From Phoronis australis (Eukaryota > Phoronida > Phoronidae): a stretch of 64,000 bases of DNA. This document shows positions 21,118 to 31,700 of this stretch, piece after piece; within the stretch, counting starts at the first letter, position 1; every line of letters starts with the position of its first letter. Where the stretch lies: NCBI GenBank assembly GCA_002633005.1, contig NMRA01000609.1:55550-119549 (forward strand), in the 5' to 3' direction. A program made the position numbers and the translations under genes. A model generated the notes under the pieces. The model was not told the origin of the DNA and did not search any database. It saw only the letters and a program-made list of their open reading frames with translations.

Positions 21118-22956
21118 GTAAGGTGATAAGAGTACATAGGTTTAGTTTGAAAAAGCTTTCAGCCTGTCGGAAGTTTTGATAAGGTCAGTGATGTCCACTG
21201 GGCATATTTTGTGAGCAAATTCGCAGGAAAATGCGTTAATTAACAGAGATTTGGGTAGTTCGTGAATAATGTTGTAATGAGATGTTACCTTATGTAAGAT
21301 TTCTTTGGGTGATAATTTGTTATATGTCGGATTTAAAAATGAGAAGGCATTTCTGCTCTCAGTATCAAGGCTTTATAATTGCTTTCTTTAAAGTGAACAG
21401 TAGAGGAATTTCTATGAGTTTCACACCAAACACATGTTTACTAGGTAAAAGTTCGAATTTTGTGCTATCCCTTTCATCCTGAAAGCTCAAATTTGGAAGC
21501 GAACAAAATAGTCTTGTTCACTTTTAGTTTGACCTAAAGCCCCCTAATGATTTGGTTGGCTAGGTTACACAATTGAAACAGATGTGCCCTCTAACAGAAG
21601 ATCATGCAGAAAGCTAGACTTCCAACTGATGGGACTGTTCGAGAGATTAAAAATAGTGAAAAATAACAATTAAAATCATGGCATTACGAGCACTAAAAAC
21701 ATTCAGAACTTTTTACTGACAATCCATCTTGGTTTTAATTGATTTGGGTGCTCCATGCCATCTTTAGCGATCTCCATTGGCTGGTCCTTTTAACAGTGGC
21801 ATCTAGTGAGAACTTTGCTCTTAGGGAGCGAATAGGAAGAGCTTGATAGTGCGAAAGGGTGAGTGACAGTTATTCTAATGGGCTTGATGATTACTTTTTT
21901 ACTATATCAACTGTTTTTAGTGAAGCTATTTGGATGAAGAACTGACTTCTGTGAAGTCAATTTAAGCTTTCTAAAGTATGATTTGACCAATAGGAAACTG
22001 ATTCTGCTTACAAACTGACCTCTTTGGTGTTTTGAGAGCACAAAAGGGTGTATCACTTGACCTAATACCTAGTTTTGGTGCTTGCAAGATTGGGGTAAAT
22101 ACTATTTGTGTTGTTAAAAGGCATTTTGGGTTTTTGGACTTTTTTGTTTTAATCATTAAAATATCGTGCCCCAGTGCGTAATTGACAGCTTTTTGGTTGC
22201 CAGGGATTACTAATAATGCTGACGAGTATGCAGACGGTCAAAATTTTTCAGTTTGGGAACGTTGAAATGAAATAAGTTTCCTCCAGGTTGGAACTTGTTC
22301 CAAATTTTAAGAATAAGCAATATTGGTCGTCTGTAATTCAAGAAGTTCGATGAATGACAAATGGTCATTCATATGGATGTTACACACTGTGAGGACACGT
22401 GAAAACTTATGTTTACAGCTACAGTACAGTCAACTTCGGTATCATAGAAGTTATCACCTGGGGCCACTGCTCTCGTCAACAATTAAAGGGCAGTGTCGTT
22501 GCTAACAGCTGCTTATATTATGCTCGAATAATCACCAGTCGAATTAGAAACAAGTTTTATGTCAATTAGCACATGTAAATGTTCTCAAATTGTCACATTA
22601 AAAAAATGTTAGTGTGCACGTGATGCTTCAGCCGTCAGCGATACCTTAAGCAGTTACTCTGATAAATACAGCATCACCTACCATTCACTGAGATGCAGTT
22701 AACTATCGAAGCTGGCATGCATGGTTCAATTAAGTTCGCTGTTTACATTGACACTCTGTTCATAGTGGGGTTGGTAGTGTGAAAGGGCCTTTACTGGTAA
22801 AGACTGTTCCTAACTGAAGAATTTAATTACCGCTATATAAAGAGTAAGAATTATCCCGTTTTATTTAATCCGTATTGCTGCAGAACGCTGTGCACAACGT
22901 AATGTATCTACGAGGTGTATTTATTCACATCACCGCTATATGGCTGTTAAAATGGC

Positions 22957-23123
22957 CAGGAGCAGATCCAGGATTTTGAGTTTTTTTGGGGGGCCAGGCA
23001 AGAGTATTAGCCAGGATTTTGCCCGTCAGACATTCGCACCCCGAACTGTTAAATGGAATCTGGAAGAAATTTAGGGGGGGTGCATGACTCCATTACCCCC
23101 CTCCCCATCTAAATCCGCCACTG
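22957..23123 (+). mobile_element. MITE-like element with CAGTGGCGGAT-type termini
   Basis: The left end is a diverged CAGGAGCAGATCCAGGAT; the right end AATCCGCCACTG is its inverse, matching the intact CAGTGGCGGATCC at 251. The flanks share ATGGC (22952-22956 and 23124-23128), a possible target-site duplication. Non-autonomous, 167 bp. The superfamily is not determined; hAT-like is a guess from the terminus. The right part is copied again at 24271-24372 by the tandem pair. Confidence 0.6.
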
Positions 23124-24269
23124 ATGGCGGCTTCTGAGACTGACTTGGCTAATATGTCACTTAGGTCATAATATTTTAATGTATTTATTTGGTCATTAAA
23201 AGTCAATTTGAAGACCATCAATCGCAATTTGGCTAATTTAAAAATCTGTTTCTCGTTTGATGTAATTCCTGTAATTAGGAAATTTCCAGGTTTGGTGATT
23301 TCAACTTAGTAACAAAGTCTCACTGTAACTATAGAAATTGTGTAGAACCAACATCACACTTCTTGCATATAGCACTTGGTTTGAGGTTGATGTACACACT
23401 GTATCCTTATAACTAGCCTTGAGGTTGAGATATGTAATACTGTTTTAAACATAATGACTATGATGACATAACTAGTACCCGTAACTATGAGGTTTAAGAA
23501 TATAGTGGTGGTGATTTGCATTAAATGTTGCAATTTGTAATCATACACACGGCTTTTCATTGTGACTTGAGATTTTGTTATGGATGCAAGATAGGTTTTT
23601 GTACATACAGTAGTGTCTATAGTGCCCGTCCACGCACACTGACTTACCCTAGAACAAGTAATCCTGTAATGAGTTGCTGCTAGGTTTGCGTACTGTGTGA
23701 ACGCTATTTAAACTAGTGCAATTTACCCAACTTGTGGCAACTTACGCCACATTATCGGGGTGGGGAACTTGTTCTAGGGTAAATTGCATGACTTCTAATC
23801 GCTGTGTCGCCGCAAAAGTGTGGTACAGCGGAAGTAATTATCAGATGCGGTTAAATACAGACGGGTTTTCTCTTATGCGCCATATTGGCATAGGTGCCCA
23901 TTGTCACGCACAAAGCAACAACTTCTGTCTCACCCCAGTTATTGGATGTCTGTGTGTGTGGACACTTCACTTAGAAGTGGGGTAAGTTGCACTGTTGTTG
24001 TTTGTGGAAAAGACTTGCTGGTATTTGTTCTAGCTAGAGCTGTGGAGCTCAACAACTCTGGTCTCGCTCTATTCAAAGTGCAAAAATGACTTTAGGAATA
24101 CGCCAATAGCTTCAGTTCTGCCGCATGAGGCATAGTGTAGCAGACAATAGTAATTCTGTTTTTCAAAATTTGCTATAAAAGGAATGTCAAGAAAGTTAAA
24201 TTCTCTCTGTTGATTTGTGTCTGAGAAAAGAATCTGAAAAAGAGTTTCGGGTAGCAGTCACTTTAAGGG
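23022..24269 (+). repeat. Tandem 1.25 kb duplication, copy 1
   Basis: Runs from GTCAGACATTCGCACCCC to GTAGCAGTCACTTTAAGGG. The following copy (24271-25520) is nearly identical, with scattered substitutions and small indels. The copies are separated only by the N at 24270. The frames inside (89 and 62 codons) appear in both copies and have no recognisable product. Confidence 0.95.
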
Positions 24270-24270
24270 N

Positions 24271-25520
24271 CCCATCAGACATTCGCACCCCGAACTGTTA
24301 AATGGAATCTGGAAGAAATTTAGGGGGGGTGCATGACTCCATTACCCCCCCTCCCCATCTAAATCCGCCACTGATGGCGGCTTCTGAGACTGACTTGGCT
24401 AATATGTCACTTAGGACATAATATTTTAATGTATTTATTTGGTCATTAAAAGTCAATTTGAAGACCATCAATCGCAATTTGGCTAATTTAAAAATCTGTT
24501 TCTCGTTTGATGTAATTCCTGTAATTAGGAAACTTCCAGGTTTGGTGATTTCAACTGAGTAACAAAGTCTCACTTAGTTACTATAGAAATTGTGTAGAAC
24601 CAACGTCACACTTCCTGCATATCGCACTTGGTTTGAGGTTGAAGTACACACCGTATCCTTATAACTAGCCTTGAGGTTGAGATATGTAATACTGTTTTAA
24701 ACATAATGACTATGATGACATAACTAGTACCGGTAACTATGAGGTTTAAGAATATAGTGGTGGTGATTTGCATTAAATGTTACAATTTGTAATCATACAC
24801 ACGGCTTTTCATTGTGACTTGAGATTTTGTTATGGATGCAAGATAGGTTTTTGTACATACGGTAGTGTCTATAGTGCCGTCCACGCACACTGACTTACCC
24901 TAGAACAAGTAATCCTGTAATGAGTTGCTGCTAGGTTTGCGTACTGTCTGAACGCTATTTAAACTTGTGCAATTTACCCAACTTGTGACAACTTACGCCA
25001 CATTATCGAGGTGGGGAACTTGTTCTAGGGTAAATTGCATGACTTCTAATCGCTGTGTGGCCGCAACAGTGTGGTACAGCGGAAGTAATTATCAGATGCG
25101 GTTAAATACAGACGGGTTTTCTCTTATGCGCCATATTGGCATAGGTGCCCATTGTCACGCACAAAGCAACAACTTCTGTCTCACCCCAGTTATTGGATGT
25201 CTGTGTGTGTGGACACTTCACTTAGAAGTGGGGTAAGTTGCACTGTTGTTGTTTGTGGAAAAGACTTGCTGGTATTTGTTCTAGCTAGAGCTGTGGAGCT
25301 CAACAACTCTGGTCTCGCTCTATTCAAAATGCAAAAATGACTTTAGGAATACGCCAATAGCTTCAGTTCTGCCGCATGAGGCATAGTGTAGCAGACAATA
25401 GTAATTCTGTTTTTCAAAATTTGCTATAAAAGGAATGTCAAGAAAGTTAAATTCTCTCTGTTGATTTGTGTCTGAGAAAAGAATCTGAAAAAGAGTTTCG
25501 GGTAGCAGTCACTTTAAGGG
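24271..25520 (+). repeat. Tandem 1.25 kb duplication, copy 2
   Basis: The near-identical partner of 23022-24269, starting immediately after the N and ending with the same CACTTTAAGGG. The divergence looks allelic (single substitutions and short indels throughout), which favours two haplotype contigs laid end to end. Confidence 0.95.
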
Positions 25521-25590
25521 ATCCTGCATTTTGAGAACCAGTTTTCTCCATGGAATAACAGACATCAAACTGGTTCTCAAAATCCAGGAA
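25521..25590. repeat. Fold-back element, TTTTGAGAACCAG family
   Basis: 24-bp arms at 25521-25544 and 25567-25590 (TTTTGAGAACCAGTTT and AAACTGGTTCTCAAAA) pair around a 22-nt loop. The same TTTTGAGAACCAG core recurs near 16073, 59697 and, modified, 48990, and is related to 14834. Confidence 0.8.
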
Positions 25591-26173
25591 CCCTCGTAAA
25601 TGACTATTCCAAAGTGTCAAACATGTAAAGTGAATCGTTTTGTGGAGAATCAAATAGTAAACGGCAGCCTTATGCTTTGGCTGGGAACTTTATCAAACAT
25701 GGCACCCTTTCATAGGGGAATTTGTCTGTGAGTCACCCTGCTGAGCTGCACGATCTGTTACCTCAGTGACCCCCCTGGGTCTTTGTATGGGGAAGGGTAC
25801 AGTAATATGTTGTTAGTCATCTCTGCATGCAGCTTTACTTGAACTATTGTATTTATACCATCTACAAGTTTGTACTTTTGACCTATTTGTTATTCTCATT
25901 GACTTGACTTGGTGACTTCGCAGTATGATTTCTTCTTAAAACGTAGACTACTTAGGGTACTAGTATTAGCCTTTTTAATCATCAGCCCAATTGTTGGTCT
26001 CTGCAAGTTACATTTATGCCGAAAATAACTTTGTATAAACGATTCCCAGTAACTAACTGAAACTGAGATCATGGCGGGTTGATTTTGCTGTTACCAGATA
26101 CAGGTCAGTTTCAACTGTGTCAATGACCACCTTTTTATTCTGTAATTATTGTGGGATACTGAATCATTTTCAG

Positions 26174-26288
26174 GCCTGTGTTCTCATTATTAGCAAAACT
26201 TGATTACTCACCATGTTTTGATGATGTTGATGGAGCCTACCTGTCTGGAAGGATCATCACCATAGCATTTTATCAGAGGGTCACTTAA
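26174..26288 (+). CDS. Possible terminal exon of the unrecognised gene
   Basis: Acceptor GAATCATTTTCAG is followed by PVFSLLAKLDYSPCFDDVDG, AYLSGRIITIAFYQRVT and then TAA. It needs one base from the previous exon. A small upstream candidate (26068-26103, SWRVDFAVTRY in frame with it, donor CAG|GTCAGT) has a poor acceptor. The duplicated block at 23022-25520 lies between this and the exon at 20931, so any missing exon could be hidden by assembly error. No family recognised. Confidence 0.35.
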
Positions 26289-26919
26289 CTATACACTGTA
26301 ACTTTGTGGCAGCCATTAAAATTCCGGCACCTGTTGAACTTGGAACTATCAAAGGTGGAATTTGAACCCTGATTGTCTGTCTCGCCATCCAACCCTTCAA
26401 ACTTGGCAGATTTGGATTAGAATCTTATTGACGTCAGTGTGAGTTTTACTGAGGCGTTTTGTGTCTGAAGCCAAGAAAGCCTGCCACGCAGGTGTGGCTG
26501 GACGTATCATGAACGATGTTTTGTGGAACAAATTACCAGCCAAGATTACCAACTGGTAATGTATTGGTTTTCTTGATTCTTTATGTCCAACATCAAGTGT
26601 TACTCAGCTCACTGTTTAAACCTGTGTTATCCATCTGGAATACATTTAGGGCTCCAGGTGGAGTACACAGCCTTAGTTTTTTATATTGCTGCGAATGAAG
26701 TCCATTGTTTACGTCTGCAGCTAGATTCGCCCACACAAACTTGCTTTTGCCTGGTTTGAAGTGATTTAATAATTTGCTATGAGGGACTGTTTGTTGTTAG
26801 AGACCAAGTCTTCCTCTTGGCAAGATTTGATCGAGGACAGCTGAGAGGTTGGAAACTATCACAGGACCTTTTGAGTTGAAATTTAATCATGGAAATTTGA
26901 GTGGTGACTAGGAGATGGC

Positions 26920-27173
26920 TTATAGAGCCGTCCTGGATTTAAACATGACGATAGAACATTCCTTTGTTCCGGAGAAAAGAAAGCGTGTAACCTCGTTTTG
27001 AAAATCAGGCACATTTTCGTGTATCTGTTTGATGTCAGGGAAAGCGAAGAATTTCTCGTCATGGATCCACAGGTATTTGTCCAGTTTATCGAACTTTTTC
27101 ACGTCAGAGCTGTAGCTCACAGCACAGCAGTAATACTTTGTTGGCATTGGAAGGACGATTTGAGTAAATGCAA
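26920..27173 (-). CDS. Orphan terminal exon, unrecognised protein
   Basis: On the minus strand, acceptor TTTATTTCTCAG precedes an 83-codon frame: AFTQIVLPMPTKYYCCAVSY, SSDVKKFDKLDKYLWIHDEK, FFAFPDIKQIHENVPDFQNE, VTRFLFSGTKECSIVMFKSR, then TAL and TAA. It looks like real protein (balanced composition, aromatic and charged residues), and an internal ATG at 27147 also exists. The acceptor requires one base from an upstream exon (higher coordinates) that I could not find. The nearest strong minus-strand donor, near 28353, does not fit in phase. It could be a last exon, a single-exon gene from 27147, or a captured fragment. Function unknown. Confidence 0.4.
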
Positions 27174-28628
27174 CTGAGAAATAAATTGTAAAGAATCAGA
27201 CAGCATCAAATAACAATGGCACGAAAACGAGGCAGCAAATGTGCCTGGCGGATGTTTGTGGCATTGCGGGTAAATACAGCGAGATTGGAGTGTCGCTGTA
27301 TAATCGGGGATGCTCCTATTATCCACATTTTCTTGAGTGCACAAAAGATACGCATTAGGGCTTGCTGCTAGTGTAGGCATCTGACGATGCAAAAAAAAGA
27401 ATTCAGCTGTTTTTGTGCTTTTTCACTTCGTTAAAAATATGACGATGAAACAGCCTTTTTTCACCGTAATTCTTTTGATAAGAATCTCCAGGCGCAGTAG
27501 CACTGTACTAAGTCTTTATCTGTGGCAATTTGAACATTTTTTGCACTTTTAGGAGATCAGGTGGTTTCAGGAAAACATACGTTTTGTACACTTGTGAGAA
27601 CGACAGTTATTGGTAATGTCCCCTGAAGCTTAGCTATCACTGGCAGTCCTTCGTTGACACATTCTTTCACTTTGCACTAGCATAAGCCACTGACAAAACT
27701 AAGGAGAAATAACCAGAATTGCATGTGTATGCTAATTTAGAATCCAATTGATGCCCTCTTTGATGTAGAACTCTTGTTTATGAAATGACAGATTTTTACA
27801 TTTTTAAACCGAATTTCTTTCAGCATTTTTTTATTCTGCATTTCGTGTATTACCTAAAATTCTTATTTTATCCCGGGCATGAACCGAAGTTCTTGAAAAA
27901 GTGATGGTACAAAGAGAAGTATTTGTTATGTTGATTGATTTTTCTTGGGTTATCTCATTACTGTGGTCATTTCAGTCATTTAGAAAAACAGTGCTCCACT
28001 GTTGTAGCACTGTTTGGCCCTGTCTGCTCCTTTACTGAGCTGTTCCTAATGCATCCTGTTGGCCCATGTGTTTTCCAGACATGTGTTTTTAGTGGGTGTC
28101 TACTGAGATCACTTCCCAGACTGTGGTTTCAGATCAGCTGTTCAACAATTGGCTCTTCTGTTGGCCTGTCACTTGTTCAACAATACTGGCTCTTGTCTTG
28201 GCCTGTTTATCATGATGTATGGGCATTTCTTGGAATAATTCAGGAATGCTATAATGTTGTTGTTCAAGCACAGTGCCCATTGATTATAAATGGCCCCACT
28301 AATGGATAAAGGTCAGGGTGCAATGTGCACAGGTCAATGCTGAAGACTGACTTACCCCAGGCTCAGATAGACTGAGCCCCAGGTCACCAGTTATTGACCT
28401 GTCCAGATGAACTCTAGTGTTATGATCATATGACCCGCTGTGAGCCAATCCTGTCATCCCTCTGCAATCACTGAAGTGGTCTGATGTACTGTGTACAGTG
28501 TTTCTAGGTCACAGTATGGGCTCATTTCCTTATGTATGGTCTGTGGGCAAACAATAGGCGGCACACTAGGATTGCTTAATCATAGTGTTCACAGTGCAGC
28601 TTGGGCCCAGGTGTTTGCTTGGTGATCA

Positions 28629-28741
28629 ATGGGAGAGTTAGTTGCCACTACGAAAAATGAGTCTCAGAAACAGATGATTATGGGTCTTATGCTTCAACAG
28701 CAAAAAAGTATGGAGAAGAAGCTACGAGGACTGTTCAATAG
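28629..28741 (+). CDS. GRAMD1: GRAMD1 proposed first coding exon
   Basis: The ATG at 28629 is preceded by an in-frame TGA at 28623. The 37 codons plus 2 nt read MGELVATTKNESQKQMIMGL, MLQQQKSMEKKLRGLFN and end AATAG|GTGACT in phase 2. That is exactly the phase the 35466 exon requires, giving ..LRGLFNRKRQSAERA. The donor is only moderate and a 6.7 kb intron follows. Human GRAMD1 N-termini are isoform-specific, so homology cannot decide. Alternative starts (a downstream ATG in exon 2, or another upstream exon) remain possible. Confidence 0.5.
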
Positions 28742-31700
28742 GTGACTAGATATCTGCTTTGACATCAGCAGTTATTTGAGAAATAGTAACTAAGTGCTGT
28801 ATTGAAACTGATTGTGACATATCGTGGCTTAAACTAGGTGTACCTGAAGAATGTTCTATGTTTTAGTTGATATGTGTTGTTGGTTTTTTTACGCAAAATT
28901 GGAGATAATTTGAATGTGTTAGAAACAGTTAAAATTGGTGTAGCATCAATTAATCCACTGTGTGGGGAATAAGAAGCTAAATTTGGCAGTTTTGTAAAGT
29001 CAGTTTTGTTTGTGCAATGTTGGTGTGTGTGCCCATATTTTAAGAATTAAATTGGTACCACTCAAAAAAATCTTTCAAACTAGTGTTGTTTACTTGTTCT
29101 TTGTGAGTTAACCCGTTTACATTGAACAATCTGTATAACTTGATATCCCATAGCTCTGATATTTGCTCCAACTTATTCAATACTTAAGTTGGGCTTGGAC
29201 AGAACTGACTAATATGTAGTCCGGCAATCAAGACTCTTTCCGAGTAGTCCTTCATTTATTCAGCGAAATTAAAATCTCGACTCCATCTTAGTCGAATGGA
29301 AATGTACGTAGGATTATGGGAGGTCACCAGTCTGCCGTCTGCCACGTTGAGAGGAGGCAGTGCTGACCGGGAACCCGTCTAGTTCTTGATTCCACAAACC
29401 ATTTCTCTTCTGAGAGGGAAGCAATACAAGACGTGAGTTTTGAAGCCTTATTAATGGTTAGTTTCATTGACAATGTTGGTTTATAGTGCGACTGAAGTGA
29501 CTATAAACTCTTGTTTCCAGCGAAGAAACTTAACTTTTCATGCAGATCACTTATGCCACTGTAAAATTGGTCTTGGTTTTTTTTTGTTGATGAGAACTAG
29601 TTTTTAGTCAAATTCGAAGAACTGTCAGTTGGTTATTACTTCAAACCAAGCTCATAAAATTTGTTTGAAGAAATAATTTGTTATATTACATTTTTCTTGA
29701 GCCCAGAAATCACTTTTAAGCTGAGCAAGAAACAAGACATGACCATTGTTTATTAATTGTTAAGTGCCCTAAATCAAAATTTGTTGCTATGGCAGATATC
29801 CGGGCTTATGTCACTTTAAATGTGGGCTTTAATTCACATGTTTTATGGTGTGCTGTCATGCAAACAGTGTGAAAAATGTTCTGCGGCTGACTTTCAGTTT
29901 CTTACCATTACGTATTTTTCCCTTCTGGCAGCCAGATCTTGTCTGGAATTGGGAAGCTAAGTGTATGTGTGCGTGAAGTGTGGCTCCGATTGTGCGAGTT
30001 TCCACTGCTGTGCACGTTGAATGCTTGTAGCGAAACTATTAGCAATCAATATTTTTCATCGGGGTTAGTGAAAAATTAGCCAAAGGCGTACAAAGGCAAA
30101 AGGCACTGGCTTACATTTGCAAATAGTTTGATAATGGAATGATGTCTTGTGTAGACATCGGTAGTTAAAAATACCTAGATTGCGAAAGTGAACTGTTCGG
30201 TTGTTGCTAAGAAAACACAATTTCTGCTAAAAATAAATCCAAATTGTTTTCTGATTACCAGGCTATCTCCCGTTTTTGCTGCCCTTCAATTGTGCGTTGG
30301 TCTGTTTGTCAGCATTTCACAGCTGCCTCTTGCAAGAAAAAACATGTTGCCAAAGTTACGCTGGTTTCAAATATTAGCATACTGTAATGCTTTTAATAGT
30401 AGTCGGGTCTCTCTCTAATAGAAACCATTCTCTATAAGAGGGGGGTCTAGGTACGTTGAAATAAATTTATATGATTATTGCCGAATCTTCAATAGAGGTC
30501 TCCTCAAAAATGCCTGTTCTGATCGAGGACCAGTCTCCATGTTGTCTGTGAACTTCTGGAAAATAAAGGCCCTCGACTAGCTTTACAGTAAACACTACTT
30601 GTCCCAATCTCCAGTGCAAACAAGAGGTTCATGGTAATGCCTTGCTATTTTTACTCATCAATCAATATTTTACCATTCTCTTTCGAAGAAAAACGTTCTA
30701 GATAACATTTGTTTGATTTTTCTGACAATTTTTCTTGTTTGAAATGTACCACCGTACATATCGTTTTTGAAGGTGTTTCATTAGCGGCTTGTTGTGGCAG
30801 TTTATTATTTGGTCAGACCAAGCTCATGAAATTTCAGTTCACTCTGAGTGTGGCCTGAGTCATCCCTTGTTTCAATAGACCATTTTCATAACTGAGAGTG
30901 AATGGGCTTAATCAGATGTTGTTTTTGTCATAGAAGGTGATGTTTATAGCCACTTTAAAACCCAGTAGACCAATCATAATAGGTATGTAAATTTCTCACT
31001 TCAAAGGTCCAATCATTATAGGTATGTAAATTTTCTCACTTCAAAGAGTCACAAGCAAAATGTGTAAAATGGCATTTCGCTAATAATAACAAAGTTTCTA
31101 TGCTAACTCTGAAGAATAGGAAAGGCTCTGTTGTATTGAGGAAATATTAAGATTTGCTTTCTGTTTAACCAAGAGATTTATGCCAGATGTAATTTCTAAA
31201 GGTGATTGTTTCTGAGTGACTTGGCAATACTGGTCATACTTCTGTGTTTAAAACTTCTTGTTCCAAACCTATAAGCAAATTAACCTTTAATTGTCCTTAA
31301 CTCCACCACTGGGGAAAACTTCTATTGTATTGAGGAATTTTTAAAATTTGGTTTCTGTTCAAACAATGACTCGAGGCCAGATGAAGTTTCTTAAGGTACA
31401 TGTATCAGTCACCAGTCAGTGCTGGCCTTACGATGCATATAGTGTTTAGCTGTGTCCAGGTAGCCACTTAAACCAGCTAGCGCAAGTTGCATCCGGAACA
31501 GGCTCCGGAATGAGATGTATGAGATGATGGAGAGCAAACAACCTTGTGGACTTAAGTGCAACGTGATATGGGTGTGACGACTAATACCTGGCATATTCAA
31601 AGTAGCGTACTTGCTTTAAGCGCCCATGTTGATACAAGAACGGAGTAAGAAGGAAGTAATTGCCTGCCATCCTTTTCTCTTTTAAGTTTATTTGGCTAAT

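Larger units (their letters stand above)
21118..28628. other. Repeat-rich interval, at most two weak exons
   Basis: Between the exon at 20931 and the proposed first exon of GRAMD1 I find only the candidate exons at 26174 and 26920 (minus). The rest holds a MITE-like element at 22957-23123, the 1.25 kb tandem pair split by an N, and a fold-back element at 25521-25590. The 124-codon plus frame at 27935-28309 lacks any recognisable domain or splice logic and I do not call it. Confidence 0.45.

Noticed and set aside
23716-25340. Duplicated 89- and 62-codon frames as a tandem gene pair
   Set aside because: They are duplicated only because the whole 1.25 kb block is; no domain, no splice sites, and the duplication looks like an assembly artefact.
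27935-28309. 124-codon plus-strand frame
   Set aside because: Cys/Phe/Trp-rich translation with internal repetition (CSTIGSSVGLSLVQQY region), no domain and no splice context.
31409-31600. 63-codon minus-strand frame with protein-like composition
   Set aside because: No good splice sites and no recognisable family; not enough support.
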